Positions 1-8,160 of a DNA stretch of 30,426 nucleotides are shown piece by piece (position 1 is the first letter of the stretch; the number at the start of each line of letters is the position of its first letter). Position numbers and translations under genes: made by a program. The notes beneath the pieces were generated by a model, which worked only from the letters and a program-made list of their open reading frames with translations, did no database searches and was not told the origin of the DNA. The DNA comes from a virus: the IMG/VR virus record IMGVR_UViG_3300032291_001638, positions 1 through 30,426 of that record. One strand, 5' to 3'.

Positions 1-3000
1 AAAATCACGTAAGTATACACCATTTGATGCAGATACAAAAACATTGAATGTATCATAGTTTCCACCATCAACATACATATCAGTTTCTACTTGAGTTGAA
101 TTACCTCCAATTTGAGTTGCAAGGGTTTGTGCAGTTCCAGATAAGTTTATTGTTTGTTGTCCAAAAAATGTATTACTTCCAGTTGTTGCAAAACTACCAG
201 TTGAAATAGATGTTATTGGTGTTCCGTTTAATAATAAACTTCCACTTACATTAAGAGTTCCCTCTATGAATGTGTTAGACCCACTATCTATTAAGAAACC
301 TGTCTTTCTTGCAGAAGTTGATGTACCTGTTCCTACTGCAAATATAGTTTCATTGGTTAAATCTTTATTTCCATCAATAGAGTTCCATCTACCAAAGAAT
401 GCAGAACCGAATGAAGTTGTGTCACTTAATAAACTACTACCTGTGACAATTAATCCATTTCCGAATATAATATTTCTAATTGCGTTATGGTATGCATTTG
501 TACTAACTATTCTTGCGTTTGCAATATCACCATAAAGAATGTTAGCACCACCACCAATAAAGTTATCACTAAATGATGTTGCATTTGTACTTGCTGTGGG
601 TTGTGCACCTACTACTATAATTGAGTTGGATTGTCCTGCAATATTATTTCTATTTACTGCAACACTTCCTAATCCGGCAGATGATGAAAAGAATTGATTT
701 GTAAAAGTAAATCCTGCATCATTGATAATATTATTGAACATTGAAACTGCAGATGAACTTAATTGTAAACTTACAGTTCCCGCAATAGTATTACTCGTTA
801 ATGTTGTAGTAGACCCTGTTAATGCACTTTGATTTGCAGTAATATTTAATGTACCTAGTATATTGTTAGTAGTCATTGATAATCCACTAGTCAATTTCTC
901 TGCATTAGATGTTGCATTAGGCCCTATGGATACAGTTCCTAAAATATTATTTTGTAGCATACTGTATGCGGATGAACTAACAGGTCCTCTCATAGTTACT
1001 ACACCCACAATATTATTTTGGTTCATTGCAGGTGAGAATGCCATGGAAGCACTTATTTGTGGAACTGCTGCGGGGCCTAAGTAAGTATTTGAATTACCAC
1101 CTATATATCTTTTAAATCCTGCAGTCGGTGCTGCTGGGTTTGTAAAGATGTTGTTACTACCAGATATAATTGTATCTGCCGTATTACTATTTGTTTTGAA
1201 TATAAAGTTTCCAATACCTGCAGAAGATGCAGATAAATGTGCAGATGCAGATGTAAATCCTTTTGCTACTAACATCATACTACCTGATGCATCTGATATT
1301 GTATAGAAGTTACCTGCGTTATCTATTAGAGTTTGGTCACCTGTGAATGTGTTACTTCCGGTTGTTGCAAAACTACCTGTATTTATTGTAAATGATGATG
1401 TTGCAACTAATGTAGATACATCACCTGCTCCACCAACCCACACATATCCTTGTTGTAAAGATGCAGTCAAAGCACCTGCTGAATTGATACCACCTGCTCC
1501 TGCTTTAAATGCAGATGCAGTAATTGGTGTGTTTAATGATTCTATTGATGTTGTGTTACTACCAAAAGTTACTTTACCGGTCGAACCAGAACGAGCACCT
1601 ATATCAAAACTAACTGCTCCTGCAGTAAATTCTATTGTATTACCTTGTCCTCCTTGAGTATTTTCAAATATAATTTTACTTCCACTTACTCTATTGATAA
1701 ATTTAATATCATTTGTTCCACCAGGTCCTGCAGCTCCTTCTGTAATAAATTGTATTGTGTTTGCTGCAGCTAGATTAGTTATCTGACCTGAATTAGCACT
1801 AATGTTAAATCCGTTCGGCATAGTGAAATTACCACTTCCTTGCAACGATAATGATGAGGATACTAATGTTTGATTGCCGGTAAATGTATTACTACCTGTT
1901 GTTGCGAAACCTGTTCCAGTTACTATACCATTTATTCTACTATCGACTGATGCTGAATAGTCAACAAAGTTTGTAACAGATGATGATAATAATCCAGAAG
2001 GTAATGTTCCACCTCCACCGAATGATGAAGTTGCAACTGTTACTGTTTTACCAGTTGAGTCTCCTACCCAAACATATCCTTGTTGCAAAGATGCAGTAAA
2101 TGTATTTCTTACATTTAATGAAGAAGATACGAATAAAGGTTTGTGAACAGTTATAGTTCCATTTGTGTAATCACCATTGCCTTCAAAACTAATTTGTGTA
2201 AATTGACCTGCGTTGTTTTGTGCAACTGCAATTTGTGGTTTATTAAATGGTGTAGGATTACCACTACCATCTAATACTTGTGATGAAGTTACTGCCAATT
2301 TAATAATATTGTAAGTATCAGTATTTAAACTGGTATACACACCACCATCGGTAGATGCACCCGCTTGTACTGAACTATCAGCAGTTTGTGAATAAAAACC
2401 TCTTACATCCATTACTGCTCTTTGGCCAGTTGATGTATCTCTTGCTCTAATTTCAAAACTAGATTCAAGCGAACCTGTTAAACTTATAGTTTGTAATGCA
2501 AGACCACTAAATGTATATGTTCCACCACCTGTTACAGTTCCACTACTTAAAGTTACTTCATAGTTTGCACCGAAATTAGTAGATGTGATTGTTGCATTTG
2601 TTACACCAGGTCCATTTACTGTTATACCAACCCAATTATTATTTGCCCAATATAACATTAAAGAGTCTGAACCAAATTCACCATATGATACTTCTACAAC
2701 ATTACTTCCACCAGCACCTTGGTCTGTTATTGGATAACTGCCTGTATAAGTTGTGTCGAAATTAAAATCTCCTAATATAGTTTGACTTCCAGTTGATGCA
2801 CTACCTGTTGTAATGAAACTACCTGTATTGATTGTACTACCACTAACATCAGGAATATTAACTGCAAAGGTTGTATTATCTCCCTTAGTAAATGTTAAGT
2901 TTCTTGTACCATTGTCAAATGATGCAGTAATTAAAGATGATGCAGTTACAGATGAACTAACAAATCCTAATGATGTAATTTGTGCAGATGATGATATAAC

Positions 3001-3867
3001 ACCTGCAGGTAATGTACTACCAGTTAAGTTAGCACCATATATGTTTGCTGATGTAGAAATGTCGTTTGATGATGATAAAGCACTACCTGTTAAAACTAAA
3101 GGTGTGTTTACTATTCTTACCTTACCACCATTCAAAGCAGCTAAATCTAAATTACCTCCACCTTGATTTATAATTTCTAAGTTATTGAATCCAGCAGTTA
3201 CATCAGTCCAATATATTCCGTTAGTATATAACTTACTTGCTCTATCTATTATTTGATTGCCAGTAAATGTATTACTACCGGTTGTTGCAAATGTTCCGTT
3301 TAATGCAGCTTGTGATTGTGTGAATTGATTTAAAGCAGTCACAGAAGTATTTAAACTTGCTGTGGTTCCATTTAAATTACTTATTGATACATTGACACTA
3401 GCCGAATTAGTTTCTAAAGAATTAAGTCTTAAATCCGTAGATTGGGTATAAGCATTAAAAGATGCAGTAGTAACTAAACTACCTGTATCTGTTGTGCTAC
3501 CAGAAGTTAAAGGAACACCATTTATTAAAAGTTGTCCTTGTATCTTTACACTACCACTTAGAGTTTGTATATCTGTCAACTCATCACCTAATTGGTTTGA
3601 GCCTGATGAGTATATTACTGATGCAGTTTCTGTTTGCACATATAATACACTTGCAGAGATAACACCACTAACACTCAAGTTACCGGTGATTGTTTGATTA
3701 CCTACGAATGTGTTAGAGCCAGTTGTTGCATACGACCCTGTTAGTTGTATTGCATCAATCATATCAGTATTAAACTCTCTTAATAATTCGGGAGTAATAA
3801 ACTTACTATTATTGTCAGGAAAGTTTGCCTGATTTACTGCTTCTAATTGCTGTTTGTTCAATGACAT
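1..3867 (-). CDS. Long tail fibre / tail spike protein, partial (C-terminus outside window)
   Basis: An uninterrupted frame of 1289 codons runs from the ATG at 3867 through base 1, so the C-terminus is missing. The N-terminus (residues 1-40) is helical and polar. After that the protein is low-complexity and rich in Ser, Thr, Gly and Asn. A motif of the form ATTGSNTFxGxQ recurs about five times, near 3701-3737, 3260-3300, 1877-1917, 1340-1380 and 161-201, separating blocks of different length. This is typical of modular phage fibres. Around residues 930-1110 short strands of the type NNIxGTV recur every 20-30 residues, as in a parallel beta-helix. It is the last gene visible in the packaging/tail block, 5 bases after its upstream neighbour. 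Its likely role is host recognition at the tail tip. The receptor and any C-terminal chaperone domain cannot be seen. Confidence 0.85.
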   Translation of the reverse strand, partial: MSLNKQQLEAVNQANFPDNNSKFITPELLREFNTDMIDAIQLTGSYATTGSNTFVGNQTITGNLSVSGVISASVLYVQTETASVIYSSGSNQLGDELTDIQTLSGSVKIQGQLLINGVPLTSGSTTDTGSLVTTASFNAYTQSTDLRLNSLETNSASVNVSISNLNGTTASLNTSVTALNQFTQSQAALNGTFATTGSNTFTGNQIIDRASKLYTNGIYWTDVTAGFNNLEIINQGGGNLDLAALNGGKVRIVNTPLVLTGSALSSSNDISTSANIYGANLTGSTLPAGVISSSAQITSLGFVSSSVTASSLITASFDNGTRNLTFTKGDNTTFAVNIPDVSGSTINTGSFITTGSASTGSQTILGDFNFDTTYTGSYPITDQGAGGSNVVEVSYGEFGSDSLMLYWANNNWVGITVNGPGVTNATITSTNFGANYEVTLSSGTVTGGGTYTFSGLALQTISLTGSLESSFEIRARDTSTGQRAVMDVRGFYSQTADSSVQAGASTDGGVYTSLNTDTYNIIKLAVTSSQVLDGSGNPTPFNKPQIAVAQNNAGQFTQISFEGNGDYTNGTITVHKPLFVSSSLNVRNTFTASLQQGYVWVGDSTGKTVTVATSSFGGGGTLPSGLLSSSVTNFVDYSASVDSRINGIVTGTGFATTGSNTFTGNQTLVSSSLSLQGSGNFTMPNGFNISANSGQITNLAAANTIQFITEGAAGPGGTNDIKFINRVSGSKIIFENTQGGQGNTIEFTAGAVSFDIGARSGSTGKVTFGSNTTSIESLNTPITASAFKAGAGGINSAGALTASLQQGYVWVGGAGDVSTLVATSSFTINTGSFATTGSNTFTGDQTLIDNAGNFYTISDASGSMMLVAKGFTSASAHLSASSAGIGNFIFKTNSNTADTIISGSNNIFTNPAAPTAGFKRYIGGNSNTYLGPAAVPQISASMAFSPAMNQNNIVGVVTMRGPVSSSAYSMLQNNILGTVSIGPNATSNAEKLTSGLSMTTNNILGTLNITANQSALTGSTTTLTSNTIAGTVSLQLSSSAVSMFNNIINDAGFTFTNQFFSSSAGLGSVAVNRNNIAGQSNSIIVVGAQPTASTNATSFSDNFIGGGANILYGDIANARIVSTNAYHNAIRNIIFGNGLIVTGSSLLSDTTSFGSAFFGRWNSIDGNKDLTNETIFAVGTGTSTSARKTGFLIDSGSNTFIEGTLNVSGSLLLNGTPITSISTGSFATTGSNTFFGQQTINLSGTAQTLATQIGGNSTQVETDMYVDGGNYDTFNVFVSASNGVYLRDF

Positions 3868-3872
3868 ATATT

Positions 3873-4151
3873 TTAATTTAACGGAGAACCAATATTGAAA
3901 CCATCACTATATCCATCAGAGAATGCACCTATGTTTGGAACAGGTGTTCCTTGGATTACACCAATACCTTGTTGCATCAATGCACCTTGACAACACTTAA
4001 CATCGTAAGTGTCTTCGTTTAAACATAGACATGCTCGTCTACTATTCTTAGGTGATGATAATCCTCTTGTTGGCCCTATATAATACCCTGAGTTATTCTC
4101 ACGATTAACTGAATATCTTAATGCACCATTTCTACTATTGCTCCAAGGCAT
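3873..4151 (-). CDS. Small Cys-rich phage protein, probable minor structural
   Basis: This gene encodes 92 residues from the ATG at 4151. The N-terminus is polar and basic. The centre holds a compact Cys cluster (ACLCLNEDTY followed by VKCCQGALMQQGIG, residues about 40-65), and the C-terminus is Gly/Ser-rich. The four Cys and the QGIG turn suggest a small disulphide- or metal-stabilised fold. I recall similar short Cys-cluster proteins next to fibre genes in other environmental phages but cannot assign a function. It sits between the tail-chaperone-like gene and the fibre gene, 5 bases upstream of the latter. It may be a virion component or a fibre assembly factor, which is inference from position only. 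Confidence 0.7.
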   Translation of the reverse strand: MPWSNSRNGALRYSVNRENNSGYYIGPTRGLSSPKNSRRACLCLNEDTYDVKCCQGALMQQGIGVIQGTPVPNIGAFSDGYSDGFNIGSPLN

Positions 4152-4196
4152 ATGTAATGTTTTATGTTTAACAATCTTATTTCCAAAAATGGTTGA

Positions 4197-4313
4197 TTAT
4201 TTCATAGACTTAATAACCTCCTTATGCAACAGAGTTTCTAATTGATTCTTATCAGCTTTATATGCAAGAAACAATAAACATTTCTCTAATGGTTCTTCTA
4301 CTACTCTATCTAT
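4197..4313 (-). CDS. Candidate -1 frameshift extension of the tail assembly chaperone
   Basis: Reading -1 from the last AAA codon of the zero frame gives a 38-residue extension beginning IDRVVEEPLEKC and ending KEVIKSMK. It looks like real protein: charged, amphipathic and helical. It has no ATG of its own at the junction. The nearest in-frame ATG is at 4505, deep inside the zero-frame gene, where the translation looks like off-frame sequence. The extension ends 45 bases before the next gene. The best reading is a C-terminal domain appended by programmed frameshifting, equivalent to the T part of lambda GT. The alternative is a recent real frameshift or a sequencing slip in the six-A run. Confidence 0.5.
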   Translation of the reverse strand: MDRVVEEPLEKCLLFLAYKADKNQLETLLHKEVIKSMK

Positions 4314-4321
4314 TTTTTCGA
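4310..4321 (-). promoter_or_regulatory. Candidate -1 ribosomal slippage site
   Basis: On the minus strand the zero frame reads TCG AAA AAA TAG. A six-A run ends directly at the stop codon, so a lysyl-tRNA pausing on AAA can re-pair one base back and continue in the -1 frame as ATA GAT. It is not a perfect X-XXY-YYZ heptamer, since the P-site would slip onto GAA. I did not identify a downstream stimulatory structure. Confidence 0.4.
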
Positions 4322-4963
4322 TGTCTCCTTCAGCAAGTTCGAATATTGTTGAATAGCTTCTCCACTTTCTGCCAAAATTGTATTGATGCTGGGATGAAAC
4401 TCCGTCTCCGTCAAAGATTTCAGGGTATCTTTCATTAAGTCCATTTGCAAATTGAGAAAAAAAAACAAACAACCAAAGTGCACATCCATAGTTACATCTA
4501 ACCATACCTTATCATCTATAACGCCTGTATACTTTTCTATTTGATATAAACCATGTCTATCCTTTTTAGTTACTGGTCTGTATAGTATTGACATTATCTT
4601 GCCCCAGTTCTTATCTATACTAATCGTATCATACTGAGATATGTCTGCATATGCACCATAAGTCATCTTTGATAAGTTAGGTTCAAATCCGTATTCAACA
4701 TCTGCAATCTTTACAAACTTATGTAACTCCATATGCTCAGGCTTTAAGAACTTTGATATCTTTTCTTTTAGCATGTTAAAACTTTCAGCAGATAGATTAC
4801 TCATTTCTTCGTATGGTATTCCTGCTAAGTGATGTAACATTAACGCAGTCACTGCATCTTCATCATCTTTATATGCTTCAATGTCAGCCATCATATGTAA
4901 ATACTTCTTTAGAGTAACATCTTTCCATTCTGTTAGTGCAAGCACCTTAATTGTCTTTTTCAT
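4310..4963 (-). CDS. Probable tail assembly chaperone, zero-frame product
   Basis: This gene encodes 217 residues from the ATG at 4963, mostly acidic and helical. The layout is an N-terminal WKDVTLKKY segment (residues 13-21), a helical middle and the conserved-looking stretch MTYGAYADIS (residues about 100-109). A 'PVTKK' and 'GLYQIEKYTG' region near residues 130-145 follows. I recognise this layout from tail-chaperone-like proteins of environmental phages (moderate certainty), which cap the tape measure during tail assembly. The frame ends at a TAG directly after two AAA codons. The -1 frame stays open for 38 more codons, so a longer 255-residue form is possible, as in lambda G/GT. Oddly, the gene lies about 7.5 kb from the tape measure rather than next to it. 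Confidence 0.6.
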   Translation of the reverse strand: MKKTIKVLALTEWKDVTLKKYLHMMADIEAYKDDEDAVTALMLHHLAGIPYEEMSNLSAESFNMLKEKISKFLKPEHMELHKFVKIADVEYGFEPNLSKMTYGAYADISQYDTISIDKNWGKIMSILYRPVTKKDRHGLYQIEKYTGVIDDKVWLDVTMDVHFGCLFFFLNLQMDLMKDTLKSLTETEFHPSINTILAESGEAIQQYSNLLKETSKK

Positions 4964-4964
4964 A

Positions 4965-5153
4965 TTAGTAGTCGTAGTTGTTTGTTAAATAGTTTATTGT
5001 AATCAATAGTTTTTTGTTCTTTGCTTCTTCGTTGTTTAACTTAGCATTCATTGCTATTAGTTGTGCACGGAGTGTTTCGTTTTGGTGTTGCATCTCTTTT
5101 GCATAACTAATTAGGTCTTTAATCTCTTGTGATGTCCATACTTGTTCTTTCAT
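4965..5153 (-). CDS. Small coiled-coil protein of unknown function
   Basis: This gene encodes 62 residues if translation starts at the ATG at 5153, just after the terminase stop (TAA-T-ATG). An in-frame ATG at 5174 inside the terminase gene would add seven residues and has a GGAAG purine run two bases upstream, so it cannot be excluded. The protein is almost entirely heptad-like (EMQHQNETLRAQLIAMNAKL), predicting a single long coiled coil, and ends in an Asn/Tyr-rich tail. It has no membrane segment and no known domain. Its position between terminase and the chaperone-like gene suggests a small assembly factor, but nothing in the sequence fixes that. Confidence 0.65.
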   Translation of the reverse strand: MKEQVWTSQEIKDLISYAKEMQHQNETLRAQLIAMNAKLNNEEAKNKKLLITINYLTNNYDY

Positions 5154-5154
5154 A

Positions 5155-6312
5155 TTATCTGATTGTAATTGCATAACTTCCTTTTCTTACTGCTTTTTGT
5201 GTTAACTTCATCATACCTACATATCGCATTGCATCTAACAAATGGTCTAATCCACCTTCTGGTGTGTCAGTTGTATATCCATGCTTATCCGTTGCATATT
5301 GATATCCATACATTTCGTTTATTAAATTAGTTGATGTCTTTAAGATATGTAGTTTATAATTCTGCAATACTGAAATACCAAACCTAATACTATCAGGCCC
5401 TTTCTTAACTGCTTTAGCATTGAATCCACATCTATATAATTCCTCTATGCTTCTTGGTTCTGAACTATCACAGAATATCTCATGTGATTTATCTATACCT
5501 AACTTTTCCAATCTATCGCTAATATCTTTCATAACCATTCCTTTCTCATATATCAATTCCTCTAAATAAAGATTCTCACCTTCTTTGAATACTGCAACTA
5601 ATGCAAGTTCATCTCCACCATATCCCCAGTCCAAACCAAACGCAACAAACTCTGCATCAAAGTTATCTACAACTTCAAATTGGTATATTGCTTTATCATT
5701 AGCGGCGTATTCACCTAATCCATATATCTTCCATAGTTTAGGGTTTTTACTTTCTAATGCTTCAATTGATGTGACCATTTCTTTTGGCAAGTATGGATTG
5801 TCTTTGTAATTAGTATTAAATCTTTCACAATCCTCCATCTTTCTTAACCAATGATAAGGAGATATAGTAGGGTTATAAGCTAAAATAATTTTACCTGTTG
5901 TTCTTATACTCAACTGAAAGTATGCATCTTCGTCAACCTCATTAGCCTCATCGATAAACAACGCATCAGATTTTAATCCACGCAATTTGTCCGGGTCGTC
6001 TGTATTTATGAATTGTATTGTTGCACCATTAGGAAATGCATATATCCTATCTGCAATATTCATACTACTCTCATCCCATATTCCTAAGTTTTGCATTATC
6101 TCTTTAAAGTCTTTCATTACTGTTTTCTTTAATGAGGGTATAGTCTTTCTTACAATAGTAATGGTTTGTTTGTTTTGTAATGCATCAAATATTAGAAACT
6201 GAATGATTGCATAAGTCTTACCACTTCTCGTTCCTCCGATATGGTGTGTAACTCTTGCAATACTTTTTAATATATTGTCAAATGTAATTGTTGTATCAAT
6301 CGTTAGTTCCAA
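5155..6312 (-). CDS. terL: Terminase large subunit (ATPase-nuclease)
   Basis: This gene encodes 385 residues. Walker A is GGTRSGKT (26-33). Walker B is ALFIDEAN (117-124), with the catalytic Glu next to the Asp. The coupling motif region is LAYNP (144-148). The C-terminal RNase H-like nuclease carries Asp228 in LDWGYGG, Asp282 in FCDSSEP and Asp356/Asp360 in LDHLLDAMRY. This is the PBSX/Terminase_3-type headful-packaging ATPase that docks on the portal, translocates DNA and cuts it. The only plausible start is TTG at 6312, because no in-frame ATG precedes the Walker A motif. That start overlaps the small subunit gene by 17 bases, suggesting translational coupling. Confidence 0.95.
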   Translation of the reverse strand: MELTIDTTITFDNILKSIARVTHHIGGTRSGKTYAIIQFLIFDALQNKQTITIVRKTIPSLKKTVMKDFKEIMQNLGIWDESSMNIADRIYAFPNGATIQFINTDDPDKLRGLKSDALFIDEANEVDEDAYFQLSIRTTGKIILAYNPTISPYHWLRKMEDCERFNTNYKDNPYLPKEMVTSIEALESKNPKLWKIYGLGEYAANDKAIYQFEVVDNFDAEFVAFGLDWGYGGDELALVAVFKEGENLYLEELIYEKGMVMKDISDRLEKLGIDKSHEIFCDSSEPRSIEELYRCGFNAKAVKKGPDSIRFGISVLQNYKLHILKTSTNLINEMYGYQYATDKHGYTTDTPEGGLDHLLDAMRYVGMMKLTQKAVRKGSYAITIR

Positions 6313-6595
6313 TGTCTTTTCTATTTATGTTGATTGATATCTGATGTATCCTTTGGTCTATCTGTCCACTTAATTCCATTTGTGTTTTCTTTGGCACGAT
6401 ATATTCTAATAACTTCAAATACAACTTTGCAGCCTCTAATGGGTCTTGCTTTCTTATTTTCTCTAAATCTTCACTAATGTTATCTAATCCTCTATTAGCA
6501 AGTCTAGCAATAGTAAGTTTAGCCTGTTCAGTACTTCTATTCAGTTGTCCTGCAGGTCTACCTTTTCCTAATTGATTTCCTTTCTCGAATGGCAT
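6296..6595 (-). CDS. Probable terminase small subunit
   Basis: This gene encodes 99 residues from the ATG at 6595. The N-terminus (KGNQLGKGRPAGQLNRST) is basic and Gly/Pro-rich, as in many DNA-binding small terminases and related phage proteins. Residues about 24-75 are helical (LARLANRGLD-like segment, then DPLEAAKLYLKLLEYIVPKK), fitting an oligomerisation domain. The assignment rests mainly on its position immediately upstream of the large subunit, with a 17-base overlap, and on size. I see no clear helix-turn-helix. Such proteins bind the packaging site and regulate the large subunit ATPase. Confidence 0.65.
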   Translation of the reverse strand: MPFEKGNQLGKGRPAGQLNRSTEQAKLTIARLANRGLDNISEDLEKIRKQDPLEAAKLYLKLLEYIVPKKTQMELSGQIDQRIHQISININRKDIGTND

Positions 6596-6631
6596 AATTT
6601 GTTTTCTTATGTTATTTTAACACTCCTAACT

Positions 6632-6736
6632 TTATTTGTTAGTGTATACACACCATGCGATAGATAATCCAATGGTGAACAGGTATGCAAGAATGAGAAC
6701 CCATATCTCATCTATGTCTTTATTCTTATTTTTCAT
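6632..6736 (-). CDS. 34-residue single-pass membrane peptide
   Basis: The ATG at 6736 opens a 34-codon frame ending at TAA (6632-6634). After the charged N-terminus MKNKNKDIDE comes a hydrophobic stretch from WVLILAYLF to about WCVY, long enough to span a membrane once. A short polar tail TNK follows. The gene overlaps its upstream neighbour by exactly 11 bases (ATGAAAAATAA), the same overlap geometry as two other junctions in this genome, which supports it as real. Function is unknown. A small holin, pinholin or spanin-like role, or a host-membrane effector, would fit the topology. Confidence 0.55.
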   Translation of the reverse strand: MKNKNKDIDEIWVLILAYLFTIGLSIAWCVYTNK

Positions 6737-6908
6737 ATTGTATTCTTTCTATGTGAAATCCATGTAGCAATGCTCCATCACTATCGTATATCATAAACAT
6801 ATGGTAGTCTATCTTATCATCCGATACTAATACAAAGTCACAATGTTTTATAAACTGCCAATCAAAGAATAACTCTAATCGGTTTGTGTATCTTGCATTA
6901 GTATTCAT
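6726..6908 (-). CDS. Small hypothetical protein
   Basis: This gene encodes 60 residues from the ATG at 6908 (MNTNARYTNR). This start overlaps the upstream zinc-finger gene by 11 bases; a longer form from 6935 would overlap by 38 and is less likely. The sequence alternates aromatic and charged residues (LFFDWQFIKHCDFVLV, then YHMFMIYDSDGAL), which suggests a compact beta-sheet domain. No family is recognised. It belongs to a run of overlapping small genes between the sigma factor and terminase. Confidence 0.6.
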   Translation of the reverse strand: MNTNARYTNRLELFFDWQFIKHCDFVLVSDDKIDYHMFMIYDSDGALLHGFHIERIQYEK

Positions 6909-7359
6909 AATGACCTCTTGTGTCCGGGTAATCATTTCTAATCATATTCTTAGACCTTTCTTTTTTAGATGCATCACATCTTCTATCTAATATCCAAGTC
7001 ATTATTCCATTCTCTTCTATTTCTTTTAGTTGTTTATCATAATGTGCAATTACTACTGATTTATCTCCTGTCTTTTGATATTCTTTCCATGCATTACTTA
7101 ATGCAGTCCGAATTGAACAAAATCTATTAGATGCAGCACTTGTTCTATTATCAAATGGATATGGTTTTTTTAGGGGTAATCCTGCCCATCTGCCAGTTGA
7201 TGGTACACCTTCACCATACTTCTTTTTAGCAGTTTCGTAATTTATCTTTGAAACGCATTCTTTGCAATTCCATCTTGGTTTAAATGTATGGAACTCTTTA
7301 TCACATTCCTTACATCTTCGTGTCTCTCCTACTACTTTATTAAATGGTTTCTTAAACAT
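6898..7359 (-). CDS. Zinc-finger (four-Cys) phage protein of unknown function
   Basis: This gene encodes 153 residues from the ATG at 7359, which overlaps the sigma-factor stop by 8 bases (ATGTTTAA). The N-terminus has two CKEC pairs (RRCKECDKEF and WNCKEC) separated by about 12 residues, a typical zinc ribbon. The middle (NRFCSIRTALSNAWKEYQKTGD) and the segment GIMTWILDRRCDASKKE are helical. The C-terminus ends in YPDTRGHYEY. I recall this C-terminal motif from other Bacteroidota phages, always without a known role. The fixed neighbourhood downstream of a sigma factor makes a nucleic-acid-binding regulator plausible, but that is inference. Confidence 0.75.
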   Translation of the reverse strand: MFKKPFNKVVGETRRCKECDKEFHTFKPRWNCKECVSKINYETAKKKYGEGVPSTGRWAGLPLKKPYPFDNRTSAASNRFCSIRTALSNAWKEYQKTGDKSVVIAHYDKQLKEIEENGIMTWILDRRCDASKKERSKNMIRNDYPDTRGHYEY

Positions 7360-7882
7360 CAAATGGATTATCTATAACTTTTTCTAAATGCTTCCTCATT
7401 CTTTTGATTTGAATGAATACTGTTGACTTACTTATTCCTATCTTATCTGCTAATTCTTGTAGTGTGTCATCTCCCATCCAATACATAGAATATAGTTTAG
7501 CTGATGTCCACATCTTTGTTCTTTCTAGTCTTTTTAACTCTTGTAATACTTCTTCATGTGCTGATACTATATTCATATCTAAATCATAATCATATTCTTC
7601 AAACGGGTCATCATGCACTACTTCACCTATATACTTTACTCTATTTAACTTCTTAACTTTGTTTATCCATCTATGTTTCAAAAATGCCATTGCATACATT
7701 CTATTGTATGATTCTTTCCAATACAATTTAGGATGGCACTTCTTAATTAGATATTCCCAAAGGTCAGCAACCAAGTCTTCCGACTCTTCTCTGTTCTTTG
7801 TGATGTTGTATGAAACTTGGTGCAACCAGACAGAACTATCTTTATAAAAGTTTTCCAATCTTCTATTACACTCAAGTTGCAT
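7352..7882 (-). CDS. Phage RNA polymerase sigma factor (sigma-70 family, ECF-like)
   Basis: This gene encodes 176 residues from the ATG at 7882. A TTG at 7915 would give 11 more residues and a 17-base overlap with the upstream gene. Residues about 20-75 resemble region 2 (SYNITKNREESEDLVADLWEYL: a helix with an acidic dyad, then an aromatic-rich segment). Residues about 137-167 form a region 4 helix-turn-helix (DDTLQELADKIGISKSTVFIQIKRM has the L-x-E-I/L-A-x-x-x-G-I-S signature). The two are joined by an acidic linker (DDPFEEYDYDLD). It probably redirects host RNA polymerase to phage promoters. The repeated promoter motif at 9034-9062 and 10406-10434 is a candidate target. Confidence 0.85.
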   Translation of the reverse strand: MQLECNRRLENFYKDSSVWLHQVSYNITKNREESEDLVADLWEYLIKKCHPKLYWKESYNRMYAMAFLKHRWINKVKKLNRVKYIGEVVHDDPFEEYDYDLDMNIVSAHEEVLQELKRLERTKMWTSAKLYSMYWMGDDTLQELADKIGISKSTVFIQIKRMRKHLEKVIDNPFDV

Positions 7883-7898
7883 ACTACTAGTAAGTTCG

Positions 7899-8159
7899 TT
7901 AGACACCTTGCTCAACTTTCTTAATAAACTCTCTAATCGTAGTTGCTGCTCTTACCCAATGGCCTGATGCAGAACCACATGAACAAGGTTGTGGTTCGGT
8001 TGTTTTTAATATCTTATTATGATTATTCCATACCCAACCCATTTTATCATTAGGTATATGTGTGCTAATTGATTGCATCGTTTCTTTCAATTCTGCATAC
8101 TCTAATGGAGTGTATGGATGAAATATTTCTGGTGGTAATGTTGTTGTATCTACTTCCAT
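7899..8159 (-). CDS. Small hypothetical protein with CSCGSASGHW motif
   Basis: This gene encodes 86 residues from the ATG at 8159. The N-terminal half is Pro-rich and acidic (TTLPPEIFHPYTPLEY). It is followed by a helix and the motif CSCGSASGHWVRA (residues about 58-70), which contains two Cys and a His that could bind a metal. The C-terminus is helical (IREFIKKVEQG). The motif looks conserved among small Bacteroidota phage proteins, from memory only. It ends 16 bases before the sigma-factor ATG. Function is unknown. Confidence 0.65.
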   Translation of the reverse strand: MEVDTTTLPPEIFHPYTPLEYAELKETMQSISTHIPNDKMGWVWNNHNKILKTTEPQPCSCGSASGHWVRAATTIREFIKKVEQGV

Positions 8160-8160
8160 A

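Noticed and set aside
266-3166. Plus-strand frames opposite the fibre gene
   Set aside because: Low-complexity Val/Pro/Leu peptides produced by reading Ser/Thr/Asn/Gly codons in reverse. The minus frame is open over the full 1289 codons.
4457-4465. Run of nine T on the minus strand as the frameshift site of the tail chaperone gene
   Set aside because: A -1 shift here is technically possible since the -1 frame is open. But the zero-frame peptide downstream looks natural and helical, while the -1 peptide up to about 4320 looks like off-frame sequence. The A run at the stop is the better site.
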